Origin: CAZNLL01 sp964573885
GTDB taxonomy: Bacteria > Desulfobacterota > DSM-4660 > Desulfatiglandales > Desulfatiglandaceae
Direction of reading: 5' to 3'
Assembly (NCBI GenBank): GCA_964573885.1
Contig: CAZNLL010000170.1
Location: 1-6,889, forward strand
Length of the DNA: 6,889 nucleotides
In this document: positions 1 to 6,889 of the stretch, in pieces
Position numbering within the stretch: the first letter of the stretch is position 1
Layout of the letters: each line of letters starts with the position of its first letter
Position numbers and translations under genes: made by a program
Notes under the pieces: generated by a model
What the model was told of the DNA's origin: nothing
Databases searched by the model: none
Seen by the model: only the letters and a program-made list of their open reading frames with translations

Positions 1-1025
1 GCCAGGTCGATGAGTGATTTCACATGTTTGTAAACCTGCTTTTGCCGGAATTCCTGGTAGAGCAAGTCCCCCCCGAAATTGATCTTCCCTTTCAGGAATT
101 CCCGCATTCTGCCCAGGCGGAATTGCTTGAGGCTCAATCGGAAGCCCTTTTTCCCTTCCCTTAACCTATCATAAGAGGTGTAATTCACCCACTCGGCAAT
201 GGAGGCATTGACCACTTCCGCCCCATACTTTTCCAGTATCCTGATGACATCCTGATTGGCGTGGACATGGGTTCTTAAATAAATCTCCCCCACCACACCG
301 ATAAGGGGCTTGGGTGGGATTCTGGGATCTACAATGGTCTTGCCTGCCTCAATAACCTCATCCAGCTTGGCCAAAATCTCATCAAACCGCCTCTCGGCCC
401 CGTGTTCTTCAAAGGCCCTCTCCATCTCCCGCATAGAGTTTTCCACAAAGCGGTCCGCCAGCCCCGCTTCTTTTTCATAGGGCCTGATCCTCCAGAGCAA
501 CCTGTCAAGAATATCGGCCACCACCACCGAAAAATAGGAGGCCTTTCTCAGATCTCTTACCCGGTCTTCCTCTATAATGCCGTCCAGGGAGTATCCGTCC
601 TTTGTGGTAAGGGAACCGATCCTCACCCCCCTGAATTGGGGGAAGGAGTCGAGTACAATACGTTGATATTTATTGTACATGCCGAACCGACACGGTCCGT
701 CCGCCTCGGGCATAAAGTATATGTATTTATCAGGCTCGAAGTCCTCCCCTTTGTCCTCTTTTTCCCTGTTCATAAAATAGAGGATGTCTCCGGTGGTGAT
801 CTGGCAGGGGTAACATTCTTTTCCCGAAGTATATTCCAGCCCAAGCTCCATGCCTTTATAGGTGTCCATGACCTGGGCATTGACGCCGAAACCCCTGAAG
901 GTCGCGGCAAGGAGGTGTCCGCCTATCCGGTTCATCTCCGGGATCAGAAAGGTCTTATCCTTGAGATGAAACCGGCCGACATTTTCACTCAGGGATTTGA
1001 AATTAATGACCTTGTTCGATTCCAT
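1..1025 (-). CDS. COG3581-like iron-sulfur partner of acyl-CoA dehydratase activase (3' end outside the window)
   Basis: This is an uninterrupted minus-strand frame of 341 codons that leaves the window at its left edge, so the C-terminus is missing. The protein begins MESNKVINFKSLSEN. The recognisable signature is GKECYPCQITTGD (about residues 69-80, Cys71 and Cys74), followed by FMPEADGPCRFGMYNKYQR (about 104-122, Cys112). Near residue 241 a second block starts with IGVVGEIYLRTHVHANQD, then EVVNASIAEW. These blocks match the C-terminal part of the long fused activase proteins of anaerobes (COG3581; 2-hydroxyacyl-CoA dehydratase HgdB-like). The cysteines probably hold an iron-sulfur cluster that receives electrons from the upstream ATPase; this is inferred from the family. 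No signal peptide or membrane segment is visible, so it is probably cytoplasmic. The ATG at 1025-1023 is chosen because homology begins just after it. Its ribosome site is weak (GGGA five bases upstream). The frame is open back to 1130, with a GTG at 1079-1077 as an alternative start. It lies 91 bases behind the activase gene and is probably cotranscribed with it. The family call is firm; the biochemical role is not known. Confidence 0.85.
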   Translation of the reverse strand, partial: MESNKVINFKSLSENVGRFHLKDKTFLIPEMNRIGGHLLAATFRGFGVNAQVMDTYKGMELGLEYTSGKECYPCQITTGDILYFMNREKEDKGEDFEPDKYIYFMPEADGPCRFGMYNKYQRIVLDSFPQFRGVRIGSLTTKDGYSLDGIIEEDRVRDLRKASYFSVVVADILDRLLWRIRPYEKEAGLADRFVENSMREMERAFEEHGAERRFDEILAKLDEVIEAGKTIVDPRIPPKPLIGVVGEIYLRTHVHANQDVIRILEKYGAEVVNASIAEWVNYTSYDRLREGKKGFRLSLKQFRLGRMREFLKGKINFGGDLLYQEFRQKQVYKHVKSLIDL

Positions 1026-1041
1026 GACTGTCCCGTTTTCC

Positions 1042-1087
1042 TGCCGGAACAAGGGCCTTGACAAGGAGGAAGCCGGCACGGCGCCGG
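1042..1087 (-). other. Two mutually exclusive inverted repeats between the activase and partner genes
   Basis: The segment at 1073-1078 (plus strand CCGGCA) can pair in two ways. CCGGC at 1073-1077 pairs with GCCGG at 1083-1087 around a five-base loop, and CCGGCA at 1073-1078 pairs with TGCCGG at 1042-1047 around 25 bases. The distal arm ends about 17 bases before the partner start codon. In the RNA this could affect initiation or partially attenuate the transcript, but no T-run follows, so it is not a standard terminator. The arms are short and GC-rich, and chance pairing is possible. Confidence 0.25.
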
Positions 1088-1116
1088 ACAGGGTTGAAGA
1101 AAAGATGGGCCACCCT

Positions 1117-4100
1117 CTAATTGGCAACGCTTAAATCCGATTTTTCGCTAGAAAAGGATTTCTGCATCGTATTCTCAATCACATTCTTGTAGGCCTCGAG
1201 CCTGGTCATTACTCCTGCCACCGCGCTGTGTTCGTCCAGTTCCAATATGAGATACGCCTTGTTCCCCATGATGTATTTGTAGAAGTGCTCAATAAAAGAA
1301 TCCGCACCACACCCAAAATTGGTCAAATGGAGGCCGAAGTAGTTCGGGCGGCTCTCTGAAACCCTGGCCGTCCTCAGGATCTGTGCGCCCAGACCCCAAT
1401 ACATGGACGGGAAATCGGACAAGTCCACTTCAGACACGTCAATAAAGTCCATGGGCAGGGCGGTAATCCCGATCTTCGCCAGGTTGTGCCCCAGTCTTAG
1501 GTTCAGCCTCTCGTCGTAAAGGGTATAAGGACGTCCCGTCACCACCACCAACGGTTCTTCCGGGGAGTGTCCCTCCAGAATATCCGCCCCCCGGCTATGG
1601 AGCTCTTCGTTAAACTCTCTTTCTCTGTCCAAGGCATAAAAAAGGGCCTTCCGTATACTTTGCTTACTCACACCAAGCACCTGCCCGATCTGCTCAAAGA
1701 TCTCAATGGCTAGGGTTCCGGGATCGTACTTGAGATGAATAACAGGGCTGAGAACATTTTTCGGGGCTATATTATGGGCCATGCGCACCATGTAGGAATT
1801 GCTTTGTACCATGGGACAATAAAAACCCACCTCAGAGGAATTGGGGGTAGGCATATTGATCAAGCTGGGGATAAAGAGGTACCTGGTCTTTCCCATGAGT
1901 TCCTTGACATGGCCGTGAGAAACCTTGACAGGGTAACAGGTCTCCGCCACCATGCTCTCTATACCCACCTTCGAAATCTGGGGATTTGTGGGCGGTGTGA
2001 GAACCAGGCGGAACCCGAGCTGGTCAAAGAAATGGGCCCACAGAATGCCGGTCTGGTGCCCGTATAGGGCCCTCTGCAAACCCACGGTAGGCCGCCCTTC
2101 CACCTCCATGAGGGCCTCTCCCTTTAATTCCTCGTAAACCCCCGCCATGTAAGTCTCCCAAACCCTTTGCCTCAAGTCGAAATAATTGTCCTTTTTGACC
2201 CCCCGGCTCCGGGTCAATTCATAACGACCACACTCTCCTCCCCAGATGCTGCGGCGGCCGTCAAAATCGTAGATCTTGAGTTTGCACTGGTTGTGGCAGT
2301 TTGGATCCGCATGGCATACCTTTTCCGCGTATTTCATCTCGTCCCTTATGGCACTTTCCAGGCCTCTGAAGGAACTCTCCGCTCTTTTCTCCAGGCTCAT
2401 CTTTTCCTGAACACTGATGGCGGCACCATAGGCGCCCAGGACTTCCCGGTGCCTGGGGACCAGGACACCCCGATGGAGCACATTTTCAAAGGCGGCCACC
2501 ACCCCTTGATTCAATGACGGTCCACCCAGAAACATGACCTTTTGCCCGATCTTGCGCTTCCCCACCACCCGGTTCAAGTAATTATGCACAATGGCATAGC
2601 AGAGCCCGGCAATGAGGTCCCTTTGGCGGGCGCCCTTTTGAAGGTAGGAAACCAGATCTGACTCCATGAATACGGTACACCTCTCGGCCAGCTTCACAGG
2701 CGTCTCTGAAGAGAGGGCGATTTCTTGAAATTCCCCTACAATGTTGATGCCGTATTTATTGGCCAGCTCATGGAGAAAGCTTCCGGTCCCGGCCGCACAG
2801 ACCTTGTTCATATCAAAATCCAGGGGATAGGTATTGCTGATGGATATGTACTTTGAGTCCTGTCCACCGATCTCGAAGATGGTGTCCACCTCCGAATCGA
2901 TTTCCACGGCGCCCCTGGCGTGGGCCGTGATTTCATCAATGATGAGATCCGCGTTCAGGAAATCCCCCACCACATTCCGCCCGGACCCTGTGGCGGCGAC
3001 GCCCAGGATTTCAATTTTTTTCCCCACCTTGTCCAGGATGTGTTTCAGAAGCCATTGGGTGACTTCTATGGGTTTGCCCTGGGTGGGAACGTAATTTTTG
3101 TGGACGATCTTCCGGTCTTCATCAATCAGGGCATATTTGCTGGTGGTGGATCCCACATCTATACCGAGGTACACCTTGGTCTTCTTGGACAGGAGCTTTT
3201 TCTGGATCTCATTGGTCGCAGGAAAAACCGTGTCTTTCAGGACCAATCTGGGGGCCACCGAGATGGAGGTGGCACTGTCAAGGTCTTCCGCCTCGAAGCG
3301 ATCCAGGTCAATCGGGTCATTCCTCCCCAGATCCACGGCCTGAAGCGCCACGCCCAGGGCACCGATAGACGTGCTGTGGGCGGGGACCGCCAAATCGTTG
3401 AAATACGCCTTAAAGGCCTCTGTTTGGAGTCGATTCAGGGAGAGGCCTCCTATAAAGAGGATGGGTTCTTGAAGATCCCGGTTACACACAATGGTACTCA
3501 TATAGTTTCTGGCATTACCTATGTGAAGCCCACTGATGATGTCTTCCAGCCTCTCACCTTTGTTCTGAAGATGGATCATGTCGGATTTGGTGAAAACCGT
3601 GCAACGGCATGCCACGTTGGCGGGCTTCTCACTCCGGAGCCCCAAGTTAATAAAATCGTTCAATATATGGTCGATTTTTTCCTGGGAAGTATCTTTTGCC
3701 TCCGAATACATGGAGGTGGCAAGCCTCTGGGCCTGCTGGTCAATAAAGGAGCCGGTCCCTGATGCGCAGGGACCGTTGGTATTAAAATATTCCAGTTCCC
3801 AAACGCCCTCGTAGTGATTGACCTGAAAAAGGGCGGTATCCTGTCCTCCCATGGCTATGATGGTCCTCACATCAGGCCTGACATGGATCGCCCCCAACAC
3901 CTGGCTGATGGTGTCAAATTCATAAAAAGTCCCCAATTTTTCGCTCAGCTTCTTTCCATGATTCCCGGTAAAAGAGACCGTCTGGACGGCCTCCTCACCG
4001 AACTTTTCGAAAAGCCCCTGGATCAGGCGAAGCACCTCCTCTTCCACCTTGCCCACGTGTCGTTTGTAAGGGGACTCAAAAATGACCCTTTTCTGGTGGT

Positions 4101-4188
4101 CAATCACCATGCAGTTAAGGCTGACAGAGCCGGCGTCAATCCCCACATAAAGCTTCTCGATATTCTTTGAAGGTGTCTTCTTACTCAT
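1117..4188 (-). CDS. Two-domain acyl-CoA dehydratase activase-type ATPase (BadF/BadG/HgdC family) with DUF2229
   Basis: About 1023 residues, numbered here from the ATG at 4188. Domain 1 (about 13-290) has the phosphate motif DAGSVS (18-23), GGQD (114-117), GPCASGTGSF with Cys141, and RCTVF with Cys196. Domain 2 (about 337-595) repeats this order: DVGSTTSK (344-351), ATGSGR (399-404), GGQD (441-444), CAAGTGSF with Cys464, and RCTVF with Cys504. In HgdC-type activators the two equivalent cysteines of each subunit bind one [4Fe-4S] cluster across the homodimer; here one chain carries both halves. A linker with Cys625, Cys631, Cys635 and Cys653 follows, then a DUF2229/COG3580-like region (about 695-1000) with AETCYPVKVSHG (Cys751), FYCPMVQS (Cys791), GRPYTLYD, NFGCGADSF (Cys960) and LELDEHSAVAG. 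The likely role is ATP-driven low-potential electron transfer to an iron-sulfur acceptor in the cytoplasm. The partner is probably the next gene, which corresponds to the part missing from this protein relative to fused homologues. A frame-compatible GTG at 4206 would add six residues, but AGAAGG nine bases before the ATG supports 4188. The gene has its own predicted promoter. The family is certain; the substrate is unknown. Confidence 0.93.
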   Translation of the reverse strand: MSKKTPSKNIEKLYVGIDAGSVSLNCMVIDHQKRVIFESPYKRHVGKVEEEVLRLIQGLFEKFGEEAVQTVSFTGNHGKKLSEKLGTFYEFDTISQVLGAIHVRPDVRTIIAMGGQDTALFQVNHYEGVWELEYFNTNGPCASGTGSFIDQQAQRLATSMYSEAKDTSQEKIDHILNDFINLGLRSEKPANVACRCTVFTKSDMIHLQNKGERLEDIISGLHIGNARNYMSTIVCNRDLQEPILFIGGLSLNRLQTEAFKAYFNDLAVPAHSTSIGALGVALQAVDLGRNDPIDLDRFEAEDLDSATSISVAPRLVLKDTVFPATNEIQKKLLSKKTKVYLGIDVGSTTSKYALIDEDRKIVHKNYVPTQGKPIEVTQWLLKHILDKVGKKIEILGVAATGSGRNVVGDFLNADLIIDEITAHARGAVEIDSEVDTIFEIGGQDSKYISISNTYPLDFDMNKVCAAGTGSFLHELANKYGINIVGEFQEIALSSETPVKLAERCTVFMESDLVSYLQKGARQRDLIAGLCYAIVHNYLNRVVGKRKIGQKVMFLGGPSLNQGVVAAFENVLHRGVLVPRHREVLGAYGAAISVQEKMSLEKRAESSFRGLESAIRDEMKYAEKVCHADPNCHNQCKLKIYDFDGRRSIWGGECGRYELTRSRGVKKDNYFDLRQRVWETYMAGVYEELKGEALMEVEGRPTVGLQRALYGHQTGILWAHFFDQLGFRLVLTPPTNPQISKVGIESMVAETCYPVKVSHGHVKELMGKTRYLFIPSLINMPTPNSSEVGFYCPMVQSNSYMVRMAHNIAPKNVLSPVIHLKYDPGTLAIEIFEQIGQVLGVSKQSIRKALFYALDREREFNEELHSRGADILEGHSPEEPLVVVTGRPYTLYDERLNLRLGHNLAKIGITALPMDFIDVSEVDLSDFPSMYWGLGAQILRTARVSESRPNYFGLHLTNFGCGADSFIEHFYKYIMGNKAYLILELDEHSAVAGVMTRLEAYKNVIENTMQKSFSSEKSDLSVAN

Positions 4189-4197
4189 AATAGGTAG

Positions 4198-4203
4198 CCT
4201 TCT
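4198..4203 (-). promoter_or_regulatory. Ribosome binding site that decides the activase start
   Basis: AGAAGG on the minus strand ends nine bases before the ATG at 4188. The upstream GTG at 4206 has only a GGAG three bases before it, which is too close for normal initiation. This favours the ATG, and the protein then begins MSKKTPSKN. Confidence 0.6.
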
Positions 4204-4252
4204 CACGACTCCAGCAATACATTTTCCGGCATGCTCCCCACTTGCGCGATAT

Positions 4253-4269
4253 CCTCTCCCCCCTCTCCC
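4253..4269 (-). repeat. Polypurine tract with a 9-base tandem unit in the activase leader
   Basis: Seventeen consecutive purines on the minus strand form two copies of the eight-base unit GGGAGAGG separated by one G. The tract lies in the predicted 5' leader of the activase transcript, about 65 bases before the ATG, too far upstream to be its ribosome site. No function can be assigned from sequence. Confidence 0.4.
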
Positions 4270-4274
4270 ACGCC

Positions 4275-4301
4275 GGGCGTTCTTGAAATCGCCCCTTTTT
4301 T
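4275..4301 (+). terminator. Terminator-like hairpin with T-run on the plus strand
   Basis: Plus-strand GGGCG (4275-4279) pairs with CGCCC (4290-4294) around a ten-base loop, followed by C and six T (4296-4301). This is the shape of a short rho-independent terminator for plus-strand transcription. No plus-strand gene is present, so it would stop antisense RNA only. On the minus strand the same hairpin is preceded by the A-run and not followed by T, so it is not a terminator for polA. The five-pair stem is short and chance is possible. Confidence 0.3.
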
Positions 4302-4314
4302 AGCAAGGAATATC

Positions 4315-4342
4315 ATTATCTCTTCTGGCCTTTCACTGTCAA
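4315..4342 (-). promoter_or_regulatory. Predicted sigma70-type promoter for the activase gene
   Basis: On the minus strand a perfect -35 box TTGACA (4342-4337) is followed after 16 bases by GATAAT (4320-4315), five of six matches to the -10 consensus. No extended -10 TG is present. Transcription would start near 4308, giving a leader of about 120 bases before the ATG at 4188. The promoter lies about 20 bases past the polA stop, so it would let the activase and its partner be expressed independently of polA. This is a prediction from consensus only. Confidence 0.55.
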
Positions 4343-4361
4343 GAGGAATGGCCTTGGATGC

Positions 4362-6889
4362 TCAGTGGGCCTCAGCCCAATTCTCACCCTCACCGATATC
4401 CACCTTCAGGGGAACCTTTAGGGGATGCACCCCTTCCATTTCCTCCCGAATCACCGCGATGGCCGCCTCCACTTCTTCTTGGGGGACCTCAAAGAGGAGT
4501 TCATCATGGACCTGGAGGATCATTTTGAACTTAAAGCCCTCCCGCCGCAGCCGGGCGTCAATATTGACCATGGCCTGCTTGATCAAATCCGCGGCCGTCC
4601 CCTGTATGGGCGTATTCACGGCCATCCTTTCCGCCTCACCTCGGATGATACGATTGCCGTGCTGAATGTCCGGCAGATACCTCCTCCTGTTGAAAAGGGT
4701 CGTGACATACCCGTCCTTTCGGGCCTTCTCAATCATGGTCTCCCGGTAGCTCGCCACCCCCTTGTATTTCTCATAATAGGCCTCTATGTATTTTTTGGCC
4801 GTACCCTGGTCTATGCCCAGCTCGTCACCAAGCTTTCTCGCACCCATGCCGTAGATTATGCCGAAGTTAATGGCCTTTGCAATCCGTCTCAAATCCGCGG
4901 TGACCTTCACCCCCCCTCCACCCAGGACCTCGGAGGCGGTACGGGCATGGATATCCTCTTCCCTGTTAAAGGCCTCTATAAACGCGTCGTCTCCAGAATA
5001 GTGGGCGAATACCCTGAGTTCGATCTGGCTGTAGTCTGCAGAGATCAGCTTTTGCCCCTTTTCAGCAATGAAGCCCTTACGGATCTCCCTTCCCTTTTTT
5101 CCCCGAATCGGGATATTCTGGAGATTGGGCTCACTGCTGCTGAGCCTTCCCGTTGCAGCCACGGTCTGGTTAAAGGAGGTGTGGAGCCTGCCCGTGGAGG
5201 GATCTACCATCTTCACAAGGGCATCCAGGTAGGTGGACTTGAGCTTTGAAAGGGTGCGATAACCAAGCACCAGCCTGGGCAACTTGTGAGGGAACCGGGC
5301 CAATTTTTCCAAAACCTTTACATCCGTGGAATACCGTTTGGTCTTGATGGTCTTTTTCTGGACGGGAAGCTGGAGCTTCTCAAAAAGCACATAGCCCAGT
5401 TGCTGGGGGGAATTGAGGTTAAACTCCATGCCGGCCTCTTCAAAGATCTCCCGCTCAATGTCTTCCATCTCCTGTGCAAACCGGACCGACATGTCCTGAA
5501 AAAAGGCGGTATCAATCTTTATGCCCGCCATCTCCATATCCATGAGCACGGGCAGGAGTTTCATCTCCAGGTCATAAAAGAGGGCCTCGCTTCCATCCTC
5601 CTCGAGCTTTTTATCCAGTATTCCCCACAGCCTCAGGGTCATGTCGGCATCCTCACAGGAATATTCACACGCCCTTTCCACGTCCACCTCCGAGAAATTG
5701 GAGGCCTTTTTACCCTTTCCAACCACGTCGTGAAAGGCGATCATCTTATGATTCAGATAGTGCTGGGCCAGATAATCGAGATTGTATTGCCGGAGGCCCG
5801 GGTTGATCACATAAGAGGCGATCATGGTGTCAAAAAAAAGACCCTTCAGCGCTGCACCATGGAGTTTGAGCACCTCAGCGTCATACTTGATGTTTTGTCC
5901 TATCTTTCGTATACCCCCGTCCTCCAGGATGTCCTCAAGCATGGTCAAGGCCTCTGAGGGCTCTATCTGAGGCGGCGCTCCCAAGTAGTTATGGCCTAAG
6001 GGCACATAACGGGCCCGCCCCTCTTGGCAGGAAAAAGAGATACCCACCAGGCGCGCCCTGAAGGGGTTCTCGCTGGTGGTCTCCGTGTCAATGGAAACAA
6101 CACCCTCGGACCTGATCTCTTGAATCACGGAACTGAGGTCATCCTTTGTAAGACAGAGCAGGTATTCCCTGGGCATTTCACGCCTCGTGGCGAATTGCTC
6201 CCACAGGCCCCTGAATTCCAGAGCCCGGAAGATCTCCGCCAGTTTGTCTCCTTGGGGTTCCCCCACCTCCATCTGGGTCAGGTCCTCATCCAGTGGCACC
6301 CACAGGTCGATGGTGACCAGCTTCCTGCTCAAAAGGGCCTGATCCCTGAAACGGTGCAGGTTTTGCTGGAGTTTTTTCCTCTTGATCTCCTCCACATGAT
6401 CATAGACCCCTTCAAAGGAGCCGAACTCCCGGATCAATTCAACGGCGGTCTTTTCCCCTACCCCGGGCACCCCGGGAATATTGTCCGAACTGTCGCCCGC
6501 CAGGGCCATGACATCAATGAACCTCTCGGGATCAACACCACTTGCCTCCTTCAAGGTCCCATAGTCCGTAACCGTATCTTTCATAGGGTCCCACATGGAT
6601 ATGCGGGGGCTGATCAACTGCCGGAAATCCTTGTCGCCCGTGACGATAACCACCTCAAGGCCTCTCTCTTCACCCACCCTGGCCAGGGTGCCGATAATAT
6701 CGTCGGCCTCATATCCCTCCTTCTCTATCATTTTTAGATTCAAGTGGGTGACGATCTCTTTGATCACCGGTATCTGCCGGGCCATCTCCTCGGGCATGGG
6801 GGGACGGTTTGCTTTATAGGCATCGTAGATCTCGTGCCTGAAGGTAGGTCCCTTGGCGTCGAAGGCCATAGCCAGATATTTCGGGGCCT
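4362..6889 (-). CDS. polA: DNA polymerase I (5' end outside the window)
   Basis: The frame enters from the right edge and ends with TGA at 4364-4362; 841 residues are visible. The Met at 6869-6867 (MAFDAKGPTF) is internal: codons upstream read APKYLA, and this point corresponds to about residue 60 of E. coli Pol I. Numbered from that Met, the 5'-3' nuclease carries EADDIIGT (54-61), GDKDFRQL (78-85) and the helix-hairpin-helix segment GDSSDNIPGVPGVGEKTA (125-142). The 3'-5' exonuclease has all three motifs: DTET (Asp261, Glu263), GQNIKYD (Asn326, Asp330) and YSCED (Tyr403, Asp407), so proofreading looks intact. The polymerase has motif A ADYSQIELR (Asp612), the O helix RRIAKAINFGIIYG (Arg661, Lys665, Phe669, Tyr673), NTPIQGTAADLI, and motif C LQVHDELLFEV (Asp789, Glu790). 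It is a cytoplasmic enzyme for Okazaki-fragment maturation and repair synthesis. The length fits a usual Pol I of about 890 residues. No intrinsic terminator follows on this strand, so some transcripts may run into the activase gene. Nothing in the protein looks unusual. Confidence 0.98.
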   Translation of the reverse strand, partial: APKYLAMAFDAKGPTFRHEIYDAYKANRPPMPEEMARQIPVIKEIVTHLNLKMIEKEGYEADDIIGTLARVGEERGLEVVIVTGDKDFRQLISPRISMWDPMKDTVTDYGTLKEASGVDPERFIDVMALAGDSSDNIPGVPGVGEKTAVELIREFGSFEGVYDHVEEIKRKKLQQNLHRFRDQALLSRKLVTIDLWVPLDEDLTQMEVGEPQGDKLAEIFRALEFRGLWEQFATRREMPREYLLCLTKDDLSSVIQEIRSEGVVSIDTETTSENPFRARLVGISFSCQEGRARYVPLGHNYLGAPPQIEPSEALTMLEDILEDGGIRKIGQNIKYDAEVLKLHGAALKGLFFDTMIASYVINPGLRQYNLDYLAQHYLNHKMIAFHDVVGKGKKASNFSEVDVERACEYSCEDADMTLRLWGILDKKLEEDGSEALFYDLEMKLLPVLMDMEMAGIKIDTAFFQDMSVRFAQEMEDIEREIFEEAGMEFNLNSPQQLGYVLFEKLQLPVQKKTIKTKRYSTDVKVLEKLARFPHKLPRLVLGYRTLSKLKSTYLDALVKMVDPSTGRLHTSFNQTVAATGRLSSSEPNLQNIPIRGKKGREIRKGFIAEKGQKLISADYSQIELRVFAHYSGDDAFIEAFNREEDIHARTASEVLGGGGVKVTADLRRIAKAINFGIIYGMGARKLGDELGIDQGTAKKYIEAYYEKYKGVASYRETMIEKARKDGYVTTLFNRRRYLPDIQHGNRIIRGEAERMAVNTPIQGTAADLIKQAMVNIDARLRREGFKFKMILQVHDELLFEVPQEEVEAAIAVIREEMEGVHPLKVPLKVDIGEGENWAEAH

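Noticed and set aside
402..1061. Plus-strand open frame of 219 codons
   Set aside because: It lies opposite the COG3581-like gene, whose minus-strand frame carries clear family motifs. The plus frame has no recognisable domain.
1023..1119. Split of activase and partner as a sequencing frameshift or pseudogene
   Set aside because: The activase ends just after its conserved DUF2229 end block, and the partner starts just before its own conserved block. The 91-base gap reads like spacer in the partner frame, so a single indel does not explain it.
2920..3762. Plus-strand open frame of 280 codons
   Set aside because: It is antisense to the two ATPase domains and has no family resemblance. Such shadows are common opposite GC-rich genes.
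4204..4206. GTG as the activase start
   Set aside because: Its purine-rich site is only three bases away, whereas the ATG 18 bases downstream has AGAAGG at normal spacing. The added MRRLPI residues show no family similarity.
4275..4294. Hairpin as the polA terminator
   Set aside because: In the polA direction the A-run precedes the hairpin and GGCG follows it, so the required U-run is absent.
4425..5249. Plus-strand open frame of 274 codons
   Set aside because: It is antisense to the polymerase domain of polA, which shows motifs A, B and C intact in the other strand.
6024..6737. Plus-strand open frame of 237 codons
   Set aside because: It is antisense to the nuclease part of polA, with no recognisable domain or ribosome site.
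6867..6869. ATG at MAFDAKG as the polA start
   Set aside because: The frame is open upstream to the window edge with codons APKYLA, and the 5' nuclease family has about 55-60 more residues before this point, so this Met is internal.

Overview
The window holds three genes, all read on the minus strand, so gene order runs from the right edge to the left: a 5'-truncated polA (DNA polymerase I), a large acyl-CoA dehydratase activase-type ATPase, and the start of its iron-sulfur partner protein, cut by the left edge. No tRNA, rRNA, CRISPR array, insertion sequence or long repeat is visible. The DNA is moderately GC-rich by eye. The PolA sequence style and a stand-alone activase/partner gene pair suggest an anaerobic bacterium, plausibly a sulfate-reducing or syntrophic member of the former Deltaproteobacteria (Desulfobacterota). 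That assignment is inference from family knowledge, not from a marker gene.

Right part (4362-6889): polA with an apparently intact 5' nuclease, proofreading exonuclease and polymerase. Only the first 55 or so residues are outside the window. Next comes a spacer of 173 bases (4189-4361) with no minus-strand terminator. It contains a good sigma70-type promoter reading into the next gene, a polypurine tract and a terminator-like hairpin that points the other way.

Middle (1117-4188): one polypeptide of about 1023 residues with two consecutive BadF/BadG/HgdC-type ASKHA ATPase domains, a four-cysteine linker and a DUF2229 (COG3580-like) domain. Left (1-1025): the N-terminal 341 residues of a COG3581-like protein with conserved Cys motifs. 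In many anaerobes these parts form a single protein of about 1400 residues; here they are two genes in different frames separated by 91 bases. By analogy with HgdC and the ATP-dependent reductases of 2-hydroxyacyl-CoA dehydratases and double-cubane cluster proteins, the pair probably uses ATP hydrolysis to push electrons at very low potential onto an iron-sulfur acceptor. The substrate is unknown. This pair is the most interesting content of the window; polA is an ordinary housekeeping neighbour.
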